Below are positions 18,946-27,750 of a stretch of DNA of 64,000 nucleotides, in pieces. The position numbers and the translations under genes are program-made. Each line of letters starts with the position of its first letter. Position 1 is the first letter of the stretch. This stretch comes from DAHUXN01 sp963729815 (lineage in GTDB: Bacteria > Acidobacteriota > Terriglobia > Acidiferrales > UBA7541), in NCBI GenBank assembly GCA_963729815.1, contig CAVSPU010000002.1:1116001-1180000 (forward strand). Reading direction: 5' to 3'. Below the pieces are notes generated by a model. It ran no database searches. It saw only the letters and a list, made by a program, of their open reading frames with translations, and was not told where the DNA came from.

Positions 18946-21399
18946 TCATTCGTAGCGCAATGCCACCATCGGGTCGACGCGGGTGGCGCGGCGCGCGGGA
19001 ATGTAACAAGCGAACACGGCGACGAGAATCAACAGCGTGGCGACGCCGATGAACGTCAGCGGGTCGTGCGTCGTGACGCCGAAAAGCATTCTGGCCATGA
19101 AACGCGTCAATGCCAGCGCAGCGGCCAGGCCGATGGCGACACCGATGAGCGCAAGCTTCGCGCCCTGACCCAGCACCATTTGCAGCACATCCTTACGCTG
19201 CGCGCCGAGCGCCATGCGGATTCCGAATTCGTGCGTGCGCTGGCCCACCAGATACGAAATCACGCCGTAGATTCCGATGCAGGAAAGCACCAGCGCCAGG
19301 ACTGCGAAGACGCCCAGCAGAATCATGGAGAAGCGGCGGTCGGCGAGAGAATCCGTGATGATGTCGTCCATGGACTCGGGACCGAAAAAGACGAGCTGAC
19401 TATTGAAGCGTTCGGCGGCGCGGCGCATGGGATCGGTGAAGCTGTCGGGCGGACCCTGCGTGCGCGCGACGAAATCCACGCCCGAGGACAGCAGCGGCAT
19501 GAACTGATCGGGAACCTGCATCACCGGAAAATAGAACTGCGCCTGGATTTTCGCCGTGGCGTCGCTGTCGAGTCCCCAGTGCTTCACGTGGCCGGCAACG
19601 CCAACGACTTGCGCTTGCACATTGAGAATCGAGAGATTGACGAGCTTCCCGATCGGATCCACTCCGGGGAAGAATTTCTTGGAGAATTGTTCGTCGATGA
19701 CGATAACGTTTGGCGAATGATTCGTGTCTTGCGCGGTGATGAAGCGGCCTCGCTCCAGCGGAATCTGCATGGCCTTCAGATAATCCGGAGTGGTCAGATA
19801 GAAAAGCGCCCAGTTCATGTCATTGTCGCTCTGCGGCTTGGGATGGCCTTCAAGCCAGAACGGCAATTCGGAATCTCCCTGCATGGGCAGCGAGCCGCCA
19901 TACGCGGAGATGGACTGGATTCCGGGCACGGCAGCGAGCGAGGCATCGAGCTGGAGCAACTCATTGCGCATCTGGTCAGGAGGGAGATTGCCCATGTCCG
20001 GCGGATAGGCGAGGCTGAACGTGAGCGCATTGTGCGGATTGAAACCGGGGTTGACGGCCCAGAGACTCACGAGGCTGCGGATCATCAAACCTGCGCCGAC
20101 GAGCAGCACCAGCGCCAGCGCCATTTCGACGACGACGAAAACTCCCTGCAGGCGATGGCGCGCGCCGCTCGAGCCGCGCCCGCCTTCCTTGAGCGTGTCG
20201 TGCAAATTCGCTTTTCCGACTTTCAGCGCCGGCGCGAGACCGAAGAGAATCCCGGCGACGAGCGAAATCCCAAGCGTGTAAACAAGAACTCTGCCATCGA
20301 GGCCAATCGTTGCCGCGCGCGGCAAAGCGCTCGGCAAAACGCGAATCGCCGCTTTCGTTCCCCATGCGGCGATGGCCAGTCCCAGGGCGCCGCCGGCGAT
20401 CGCCAGCATCACGCTTTCGGTGAGCAATTGGCGCACGATGCGGCTGCGTCCCGCGCCGAGCGCGGCGCGAATGGCGAACTCGCGCGTGCGTCCGGTGGAA
20501 CGCGCGAGCAGCAGGTTGGCGATATTGACGCAAGCGATCAGAAGCACGAAGGCAACGGCGCCGAGCAGCATATAAAGCAGCGGCGCAACGTTGCCGACCA
20601 TATCCTGCTTGAGCGGAACAATGGTGATGCCATTGTCCTTATCCGCGTCGGGATACACACGCGCGAGGCTATTGGCGATGCCGTCCATATCGGATCGCGC
20701 CTGCTCGAAAGTGGCGCCGGGCTTGAGGCGCGCGACGGCGTCCATGCCCATGCTGACACGGCGGTCGAGGAAAGTCTTGTCCGTCCACTGGCCGATGGGA
20801 ACGTAAATTTCGCTCAAGCGGAAATTGCTTCCGCGGAAATAAAAGCTCGCGGGGATGATGCCGACGATCGTGTACGGCGTGCCGCTCAGGTTGATGGCCT
20901 GGCCGAGCATGTTGGGGGAGCCGCCGAATCTGTGGTGCCAGAGGCCTTCGCTGAGGAGCACGACGGGCGCCGCGCCGGGGTGGTCATCGTTGGCCGTGAA
21001 GAGGCGGCCCGCGACGGGCTTGACGCCGAGAATGCTGAAGAAATCCGCGGAGATCATTTCTCCGCGCAGGCGCTCCGGCTCACCCGATCCGGTCATATTG
21101 TAATTTTGGCCGCGATACGCGGCCATGGTCTCAAACGAGCGGTTGTCACGCTGCCAATCGAGAAAATTCGGATAGGAGATGGAAGACCGTTGAAAATTCG
21201 CGACGCGGGAATAGAGCGCGAAGAGACGGTCCGGCTGCGGGTACGGGAGCGGATTCAAAATCACGCCGTTCACAACGGAGAAAAGCGCGGTGTTCGCGCC
21301 GATGCCCAGCGCCAGAGTGAGAATGGCAATGGCCGTGAATCCCGGCGACTTCGCCAGCATGCGTATTCCGTAACGCAAGTCCTGCAGGAACGTTCCCAT
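18946..21399 (-). CDS. ADOP-family duplicated permease (ADOP-8)
   Basis: 817-residue ADOP permease and nearest relative of ADOP-6 in the window. Begins MGTFLQDLRYGIRMLAKSPG with helix motif TLALGIGANTALFSVVNGVI. First FtsX block MLLGAVAFVLLIACVNIANL; cytoplasmic ARSTGRTREFAIRAALGAGR. The second periplasmic domain contains PNVIVIDEQFSKKFFPGVDP. Ends ATRVDPMVALRYE. Start ATG at 21399 has a GGAGG site. 138 bases downstream of ADOP-9, possibly in one unit with ADOP-9 and ADOP-10. Substrate unknown. Confidence 0.92.
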   Translation of the reverse strand: MGTFLQDLRYGIRMLAKSPGFTAIAILTLALGIGANTALFSVVNGVILNPLPYPQPDRLFALYSRVANFQRSSISYPNFLDWQRDNRSFETMAAYRGQNYNMTGSGEPERLRGEMISADFFSILGVKPVAGRLFTANDDHPGAAPVVLLSEGLWHHRFGGSPNMLGQAINLSGTPYTIVGIIPASFYFRGSNFRLSEIYVPIGQWTDKTFLDRRVSMGMDAVARLKPGATFEQARSDMDGIANSLARVYPDADKDNGITIVPLKQDMVGNVAPLLYMLLGAVAFVLLIACVNIANLLLARSTGRTREFAIRAALGAGRSRIVRQLLTESVMLAIAGGALGLAIAAWGTKAAIRVLPSALPRAATIGLDGRVLVYTLGISLVAGILFGLAPALKVGKANLHDTLKEGGRGSSGARHRLQGVFVVVEMALALVLLVGAGLMIRSLVSLWAVNPGFNPHNALTFSLAYPPDMGNLPPDQMRNELLQLDASLAAVPGIQSISAYGGSLPMQGDSELPFWLEGHPKPQSDNDMNWALFYLTTPDYLKAMQIPLERGRFITAQDTNHSPNVIVIDEQFSKKFFPGVDPIGKLVNLSILNVQAQVVGVAGHVKHWGLDSDATAKIQAQFYFPVMQVPDQFMPLLSSGVDFVARTQGPPDSFTDPMRRAAERFNSQLVFFGPESMDDIITDSLADRRFSMILLGVFAVLALVLSCIGIYGVISYLVGQRTHEFGIRMALGAQRKDVLQMVLGQGAKLALIGVAIGLAAALALTRFMARMLFGVTTHDPLTFIGVATLLILVAVFACYIPARRATRVDPMVALRYE

Positions 21400-21537
21400 A
21401 TCGCCTCCGCGTCCGCTCAGTTGGCAGCCCGCCGCACTCCAGCCGGGGCATTTCGCTGCCGGGCGTCACAGTCAGATACGCAGGCAGCCGCGAATAAGTT
21501 CGATGCAAGAACCGATTCTTGCCATGACGCGGAGAGT

Positions 21538-23988
21538 TTATTCGTAGCGCAGGACGATCATCGGATCGGTGCACATGGCGCGCCGCGCGGGGATGTAACA
21601 CGCGGCCAGGGCGACAAGCACAATCACGCCCGCGACGCACGCAAAGGTCGGCGGATCGAACGCATTCACGCCGAAAAGCAACCCGGCGATTAGACGGCCA
21701 AGCGCAACGGCCGCAGCCATGCCCGCGACAAGACCGGCGATGACCGGCGCCATGCCCTGGCGCAAAATCATGGCACGCAAATTTGCAAGCTGCGCGCCGA
21801 GAGCGAGGCGAATCCCCAATTCATGCCGCCGCTGCTCAACGGAATAGGACACCACGCCGAAAATTCCGAGCGAGGCGAGGAAGAGCGCGCACGCGGCGAA
21901 AAGCAAAACAAGAAGCATCTGAAAGCGGCGCGTCTCCACGGATTTGGAAACAACATCGGTCATGGGGCGCAGATCGGTGATAGGCACGTCCGGGTCAACA
22001 CGGTGAATCGCGTCGCGAACGGCGGAGGCGGCGCCGCTGGGGTCCATCATGGTGCGCACCACGATGGAGCCGCCCCAGGCGACGTGGTCGAATGGCCAAT
22101 CCTGCATATAGGCCATCATCACCGGCGACTTATCCATCTGAATGGTGCGGATGTCTCCCACGACGCCGATTACCTGGAGCACATTCCAACCGCCCCAATT
22201 GATCAGGCACATTTGCCCGATGGGATTCTGGCCGGGCCAGAGGCGCTCGGCGACTTTTTGCGATACGACGATGAGTTTGCGGCCACGGTCGGCGTCTGTG
22301 AAGGCGCGGCCCGCGATGAGCGGAATGCCCATCGTCGAAAAATAATCGGGGCTCGCGACGCGATAGTCCGCGAGGGGCATATTGGAAGTGTCCTTCTTGT
22401 CCGCGTCGGCGCGGGCGATGACGGAAACGGAGCCCTCACCCTCAAGAGGCAAGGAGCTGACCCAGCTCACGGAACGCACCCCGGGAAGAGCGCGAATCGC
22501 GGCGAGCGCCTGATCGTAAAAATGCCTGGAGGCGGTGTTCGACGAATAATTCTGCGGAGGAAGGTCGACGTCGGCGGCGAGAACGTGTTCGACGGAGAAG
22601 CCGGTGTTGACGCGCAGCAAATGCACCATGCTCGACGTGAACAGGCCGCCGAGAATCAGGAGCACGGTGCTGAGCGCGACTTCCAGGGCGATGAGCGAGG
22701 AGCGCAGGCGGCGCGTGCGGCGGCTTTCCGTGGTGTTGGTGGCGCCGGATTTGAGCGCGTCCTGGGGTTCGGCATGTGCGATGCGCCAAGCGGGCAAAAT
22801 TCCGAAGAGGGCGGCGGTGAAAACGGAGATGAAAATCGCGAAAAAGAGCGCGCGCGGATCCACGGAAACTTCGGCGAGGCGCGGAATTCCGGGAGGCGCG
22901 GCGCTGACAATGGCGCGCACGCCGAAAAATGCCAGCAAAATTCCGAGTGCGCCGCCAGAAATTCCGAGCAGCAGACTTTCAGTGAGCATCTGGCGCACCA
23001 ACCGCGCGCGCGAGGCGCCCAGAGCGGTGCGAATGGCGGCTTCGCGCATGCGGCGGGGCACGCGCGCGAGCAGCAGGTTCGCAAGATTGACGCAAACGAT
23101 CAGGAGTACAGCGCCCACGGCGGCGAGCAGGAAAAGCAGACCCTGGCGGGCAGGGCCGAGTATTTGCGAAGCGAGCGGGATGATCTCCGCGCTCAAATCC
23201 AGATGCTCATGGGCCTGCTTGGCAATCTGTGCCTGAACGACGTTCAGTTCGGCCAGCGCTTGCGCAAGCGATACGCCCGGTTTGAGACGGCCAATGGCGG
23301 CGTAATCGAATTCGCCAAGAAGGTCATCATCGGCAGGATTTTCGCCGAGGGGCTTCAGGAATGCGAGATGCGAACTGAAGTTCGTGAGCGCGCCGAGCTC
23401 GACGGTTTCCGGAAAATGAAACGAGGCGGGAAGAACGCCGGCGATTTCGAAAGATTTTCCGTCGAGCGTAATCGATTTGCCGACGATGGACGGGTCGGCG
23501 TGAAATTCGCTGCGCCAGAAAGAATCGGTAAGGATGACGGCGAGATCGCGGCCCTGCTGGTCTTCTTCAGGGCGGAAATTCCGGCCGAGCGCAGGATGCA
23601 CGCCGAGGGTGTCGAGGAGGGTCGAGGACACTTTCGCGCCGGGGAGCTCGATGGCGCCGCCACGGCCGCGAAAGTCCATGGAAATTGAGTCCGCGAGCCC
23701 GATGCTTTCGAAAGAGTGCAGTTGCTTCTGCCAGATGAGAAAGTCGGGAAAATTCGCGGGAAAGGTGGGATAGAACTTGGTCATCTGCGGAATGATTTCG
23801 CGAATCACGCAGAGCTGCTGCGGCTGGCGAAACGCCAGCGGACGAAGCAGAACGCCGTTCACGATGGAAAAGATCGCGGTGTTCGCGCCGATGCCCAGCG
23901 CCAGCGTCAAAATGGCGACCGCGGCGAAGCCGGGAGCCTTTGCCAGACCCCGCAATCCATGATGAATGTCCTGCAGCAAAGCATTCAT
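21538..23988 (-). CDS. ADOP-family duplicated permease with variant C-terminus (ADOP-9)
   Basis: 816-residue ADOP permease. Its C-terminus is DPMIVLRYE instead of DPMVALRYE, the only complete copy here with a changed signature. Helix motif TLALGIGANTAIFSIVNGVL; first FtsX block LLAAVGAVLLIVCVNLANLL followed by RVPRRMREAAIRTALGASRA; second half with LIALEVALSTVLLILGGLFT. The last block lacks the THEIGIRMALGAQ wording of most copies and reads RHELGIRLALGAQLANLRAM. Start ATG at 23988, after GGAGTGGGA. Only 73 bases from ADOP-10 upstream, so co-transcription is likely. Confidence 0.92.
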   Translation of the reverse strand: MNALLQDIHHGLRGLAKAPGFAAVAILTLALGIGANTAIFSIVNGVLLRPLAFRQPQQLCVIREIIPQMTKFYPTFPANFPDFLIWQKQLHSFESIGLADSISMDFRGRGGAIELPGAKVSSTLLDTLGVHPALGRNFRPEEDQQGRDLAVILTDSFWRSEFHADPSIVGKSITLDGKSFEIAGVLPASFHFPETVELGALTNFSSHLAFLKPLGENPADDDLLGEFDYAAIGRLKPGVSLAQALAELNVVQAQIAKQAHEHLDLSAEIIPLASQILGPARQGLLFLLAAVGAVLLIVCVNLANLLLARVPRRMREAAIRTALGASRARLVRQMLTESLLLGISGGALGILLAFFGVRAIVSAAPPGIPRLAEVSVDPRALFFAIFISVFTAALFGILPAWRIAHAEPQDALKSGATNTTESRRTRRLRSSLIALEVALSTVLLILGGLFTSSMVHLLRVNTGFSVEHVLAADVDLPPQNYSSNTASRHFYDQALAAIRALPGVRSVSWVSSLPLEGEGSVSVIARADADKKDTSNMPLADYRVASPDYFSTMGIPLIAGRAFTDADRGRKLIVVSQKVAERLWPGQNPIGQMCLINWGGWNVLQVIGVVGDIRTIQMDKSPVMMAYMQDWPFDHVAWGGSIVVRTMMDPSGAASAVRDAIHRVDPDVPITDLRPMTDVVSKSVETRRFQMLLVLLFAACALFLASLGIFGVVSYSVEQRRHELGIRLALGAQLANLRAMILRQGMAPVIAGLVAGMAAAVALGRLIAGLLFGVNAFDPPTFACVAGVIVLVALAACYIPARRAMCTDPMIVLRYE

Positions 23989-24061
23989 AGCGTCCCACTC
24001 CGTTCCGGCAGTTTATTCCAGTTCCCTACTCTTCGACTTCCGTCGACGCCATTCGTAAGCG

Positions 24062-26500
24062 CTATTCGTAGCGTAGCGCGACCATCGGATCGGTTCTCGC
24101 CGCGCGGCGCGCGGGGATGTAGCTGGCGAAAAACGCGGCCGCAAGAAACAGAATCGCGCTGCCCAGGATCGTGAGCGGATCCGTGAAGCTGACTTTGTAC
24201 AGCAGGCTGGCCATCAGCGGCGCGAGCGCGCGCGCTGCCACGAGGCCCATGAACACGCCCGCGGCCCCCAGCCGCAATCCCCAGCCAACCACCAGTCTGA
24301 AAACATTCGCCTGGCTTGCCCCCAGCGCGATGCGCACGCCCATTTCGTGCATGCGATGCCCGGCGGCGTAGGAAATCACACCGTAAATTCCCACGATGGC
24401 CAGCACGAGCGCGACGCCGGAAAAAATTCCAAAGAGCGCCATCATTAGGCGAGCCTGGCCGCGCGCGCTCTCCAGCACTTGCTCGAGCGTCTGCACGTTG
24501 CTGAGCGGCTGGCTGCTGTCGATTTGCCCCAGCCGCTGCCACACGCCCGGAACCAGCGCCATCGGATCGCCGCCCGCGCTGCGCAAGCTCAAATGCAGGT
24601 CGGACCACGGCAGATTCGGATACGGCATGAAAAGCTCGGGGATGGTCTCAGCCGTCAGACCGAGATTTTTCACGTCGCCATAGACGCCGACGACTTCCAC
24701 GGGCGACGCCAGCGAGCCGATCCAGACGTGCCTGCCGAGCGGATTCACGTTGGGCCAGAACTCGCGCACGAACGCCTGATTCACCATGGCCACGGTTGGC
24801 ACCGTCTGATTATCTTCAGCTGTGAATTCCCTGCCGCGAATCAGCGGCACGCGCAGGACTTTCGCGTAATCCGGGCTGATGGTTTGCAGCGCGATCACCG
24901 GCCTTTGCGGCAGCGGCACGACCGGCTGTCCCTCGGCGAGAATCTGCCCCATGTGCGTGCGATTCAGCGGCAACGCCGAGGAAATTTCCGCGGCCTCGAC
25001 GCCGGGCAGGCTCGACGTCTGGCGCAAAATTTCGTTGTAGAACGCGACCATCTGCGCGGGTGTGGCGTATTTCGACGGCGGAAGATTGATTTCCATGGTG
25101 ACGACGCGGCTGGCGTCGAATCCCGGATCGAGCCGTACCATTTGCACAAAGCTGCGAATCAAGAGCCCGCAGCCGATCAGCAAAATCATCGAGAGCGCCA
25201 CCTGCGCGACGACGAGCGCGTTTTGCGACATCGCGCTCCGTCGGCTGCCCGTCGCGCTGCGTCCCTCTTCGCGCAAGGCCTGCGTCAGATCTGTTTTGGA
25301 AACTTGCAGCGCGGGCGCGAGACCGAAAAGCAATCCGCTGAAAATCGCGATGGCAAGAGCGAACAAGAGCACGCGCCAGTCCATCTGAATCGCCGCCATT
25401 TGCGCCGTGCCGCTCGGGTCGAGCGCGAGCAGCGCACGCACACCCGCATAGCCCGTCGCGATTCCCGCCGCCGCGCCAAGCAGCGCCAGCAGCAAACTTT
25501 CGATGAGCAACTGGCGAATGATGACTCCGCGCGCCGCACCCAGCGCCGTGCGCACCGCGATTTCCTTTTTGCGCTTCAGCGAGCGCGCCAGCAGCAGGCT
25601 CGCGACGTTGGCGCAAGCGATCAGCAGCACCACGCCCACGGCGCCCATCAGAACCAGAACGACGGGACGCAGATTGGCAACGACGGCCGCAGAAAGCGAA
25701 TCGGCTGTGACGGGTCGCTTGGCATCGGCGTCGGCTTTTCCGGCGTTGTCGCGGACATATTCCTTATCGAGGACGGCCATCTCCGCGCGCGCCTGGTCGA
25801 GCGTGATTCCCGGCGCGGGCCGCGCGACGCCGACGAGATATCCCATGCCGCGCTGGATGTGCGCCAGCGTGGCGATGTTCATTTCGAATTCGCGCGGAAT
25901 CCAGATGGGCTGGACGCTGCCGAGCGGTTGAAACGCAAAACTGGCGGGAAGAACGCCGACAATCGTGTAGCTCAGCGAATCAAGATCGAGGCTCTGGCCG
26001 ATGACGTTCGAGGCGCCGCCGAATTCGCGCATCCAAAAATCGTGGCTGAGGATAACGACGCGAGTTCCGCCGAGCTGGCCCTCCTCCGCGGTGAATCCCC
26101 GTCCGAGCACAGGCTCAACGCCGAGGACGTTGAAGAAATTCCAGGACACGCGCGCGGCATCGAGCTGCCGCGGCTCGCCACGGCCGGTGAGATCAAACGT
26201 GTCGTTGGTGAAAACCGCGACGCCGGAAAAGGCGCGCGCATTATCGCGCAACTGCTCGAAGCGCGCGAGCGAAAACGGGCCTTCGCCGTTGGGATTCCGC
26301 ATGTTGTGCGCGTGAATCAGCACGAGCCGCGAAGGATTCGCGTAAGGAAGAGGCTTCAGAAGCAGCGCATCGACGACGGTGAAGATCGCCGTGTTCGCGC
26401 CGATGCCCAGCGCCAGCGTGAGAATCGCGATCGCGGCGAAGCCCGGAGACTTGCGCAAGCCTCGCCATCCGTAACGAATGTCCTGCAGCAACGCGGTCAT
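24062..26500 (-). CDS. ADOP-family duplicated permease (ADOP-10)
   Basis: 812-residue ADOP permease. Begins MTALLQDIRYGWRGLRKSPG with TLALGIGANTAIFTVVDALL. First FtsX block LVLMGAVGVVLLIACANVAS; cytoplasmic RSLKRKKEIAVRTALGAARG; second half with LVVAQVALSMILLIGCGLLI. The last helices end AARTDPMVALRYE and are preceded by SYIPARRA where most copies have CYIPARRA. The ribosome site before ATG 26500 is weak. Likely the first gene of the ADOP-10/9/8 run. Substrate unknown. Confidence 0.92.
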   Translation of the reverse strand: MTALLQDIRYGWRGLRKSPGFAAIAILTLALGIGANTAIFTVVDALLLKPLPYANPSRLVLIHAHNMRNPNGEGPFSLARFEQLRDNARAFSGVAVFTNDTFDLTGRGEPRQLDAARVSWNFFNVLGVEPVLGRGFTAEEGQLGGTRVVILSHDFWMREFGGASNVIGQSLDLDSLSYTIVGVLPASFAFQPLGSVQPIWIPREFEMNIATLAHIQRGMGYLVGVARPAPGITLDQARAEMAVLDKEYVRDNAGKADADAKRPVTADSLSAAVVANLRPVVLVLMGAVGVVLLIACANVASLLLARSLKRKKEIAVRTALGAARGVIIRQLLIESLLLALLGAAAGIATGYAGVRALLALDPSGTAQMAAIQMDWRVLLFALAIAIFSGLLFGLAPALQVSKTDLTQALREEGRSATGSRRSAMSQNALVVAQVALSMILLIGCGLLIRSFVQMVRLDPGFDASRVVTMEINLPPSKYATPAQMVAFYNEILRQTSSLPGVEAAEISSALPLNRTHMGQILAEGQPVVPLPQRPVIALQTISPDYAKVLRVPLIRGREFTAEDNQTVPTVAMVNQAFVREFWPNVNPLGRHVWIGSLASPVEVVGVYGDVKNLGLTAETIPELFMPYPNLPWSDLHLSLRSAGGDPMALVPGVWQRLGQIDSSQPLSNVQTLEQVLESARGQARLMMALFGIFSGVALVLAIVGIYGVISYAAGHRMHEMGVRIALGASQANVFRLVVGWGLRLGAAGVFMGLVAARALAPLMASLLYKVSFTDPLTILGSAILFLAAAFFASYIPARRAARTDPMVALRYE

Positions 26501-26800
26501 GCTCGTTGTGCTCTGCCCGGCAGATTACACCAAAAGTTTCGATTTCGCCTTCCCTGCGCGCGGGAATGCAGCAAGCCGGGGCGCTGCGGCGGCGGGCTCG
26601 CCCCTACAGGAAACAGCCACGACGCGCGCCCCCACGAAAATTAATCGCAGCGCAGCCCGATCAAGCGATCGGGCCGGCTCAGCGAACCAATCTAACGAGA
26701 TGTGCCGCGAAGGCCTCACGTCAGTCCGCGAAGCGCGCGGACGGGACTCATTCACTTCGTTCAGAGCAAGCGTGAGCTACAAAATCGCATTCGAATGTGT
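26501..26800. other. Spacer with hairpin element
   Basis: A 300-base region between ADOP-10 and the LolA-like gene. It contains a long-form variable-core hairpin (26714-26782), a short GATCAAGCGATC palindrome near 26660, and a GGGCTCGCCCCTAC remnant of the two-stem element near 26588. No gene is supported. Confidence 0.6.
26714..26782. repeat. Variable-core hairpin element (long form, inverted)
   Basis: On the minus strand it runs TGTAGCTCACGC, CTCTGAACGAAGTGAATG, AGTCCCG, a core CCGCGC...GCGCGG and GACGTGAGG. Same framework as 18763-18835 with a different core stem. Confidence 0.7.
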
Positions 26801-27616
26801 TCACGACGCACCTCGCTCTTGAGCCATGGCTTTCTTCACCGCATCGGGGAGCGCAAACACGGCATCATCGACGTCATCGTAAGTGACCGATGTGATCAAC
26901 CCGATCGACACGTCGCCGGCTTCGCGTCCGGTGGTCTTCGCCGGCATAAGAACTCCGCCGAAGTCCTTATAATCCTCAAACGTTGCCGTGGCGTCGCCCT
27001 TCCCGCCGCGCCACGCGGTATTGAACTTGTAGCCGATCAGCAGGCCACTGTCTTTGTCGTAGAACTGCTCGTTGGGCTGGCCCCAGTTGTTCACGCCTTT
27101 CAGGTGATAGCACTGGTGGCCCGCAAACTCCTGCACGTCAACCACTTCGAGTGACTTGAAATAGTCCAGCACATGCAGGTGGTAGTACATGTCCGCATCG
27201 CGCGCGATGGTCTTGACTTCGTCGCCGTGATGCAGAGTGACTTTGCCGGTGGGATCCATGTCCCACGCGACCTGCCCGTCGTAGCCGGACACATACGCTT
27301 TCCCGTCGGGCAAGAGCGCCTTCTGCAGGGACTTCCCGCCGATCGAGTACGACACGGTCTCCACGTCCAGCTTCTGCGCAGGCGCCTGGAACCGGCCGTG
27401 AACGGTCATGGATTTGTGCCGCAGCAGGGCGTCCCGGCCGCCCGTGGCCGCAACGTAGCGCTCCAGCACTTCCGCCGCCGTCGGCAGTTTCGTTTGATCG
27501 GCTTGTTGAGAAAATGCCGCACCCGCGCACGCAATGCATGCGATGAATAAGAAAAAGCACGCCACCGCATTCCCGGAAAACTTTGCCGCACGCAGCAAGC
27601 GCATCAACGTGCTCAT
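26801..27616 (-). CDS. LolA-like (outer-membrane lipoprotein-sorting-like) exported protein
   Basis: 271-residue secreted or periplasmic protein starting at ATG 27616, seven bases after GGAGG. A signal peptide (about 1-35, VACFFLFIACIACAGAAFSQ) is followed by LPTAAEVLERYVAATGGRDA, the usual opening of acidobacterial LolA/LolB-fold proteins. The rest is beta-rich, with KLDVETVSYSIGGKSLQKAL, YHLKGVNNWGQPNEQFYDKD and a C-terminal helix AVFALPDAVKKAMAQ. The fold carries hydrophobic ligands such as lipids in known relatives; the ligand here is unknown. It lies 134 bases downstream of ADOP-11 on the same strand, so it could be its periplasmic partner. That is inference from position and from the LolC-like ancestry of ADOP proteins. 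Confidence 0.8.
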   Translation of the reverse strand: MSTLMRLLRAAKFSGNAVACFFLFIACIACAGAAFSQQADQTKLPTAAEVLERYVAATGGRDALLRHKSMTVHGRFQAPAQKLDVETVSYSIGGKSLQKALLPDGKAYVSGYDGQVAWDMDPTGKVTLHHGDEVKTIARDADMYYHLHVLDYFKSLEVVDVQEFAGHQCYHLKGVNNWGQPNEQFYDKDSGLLIGYKFNTAWRGGKGDATATFEDYKDFGGVLMPAKTTGREAGDVSIGLITSVTYDDVDDAVFALPDAVKKAMAQERGAS

Positions 27617-27750
27617 CGTTTGTCCTCCATTCAGCATCCGCAGGGTCGGTGCTTGTTCATCCTGACGAAGAAGGGCCCCGCCCGACGACCCTTTCGTCCT
27701 TCGAATAAACAACGGCCGCCGCTATCACCGCGTGTTATCACGCGAGCGCG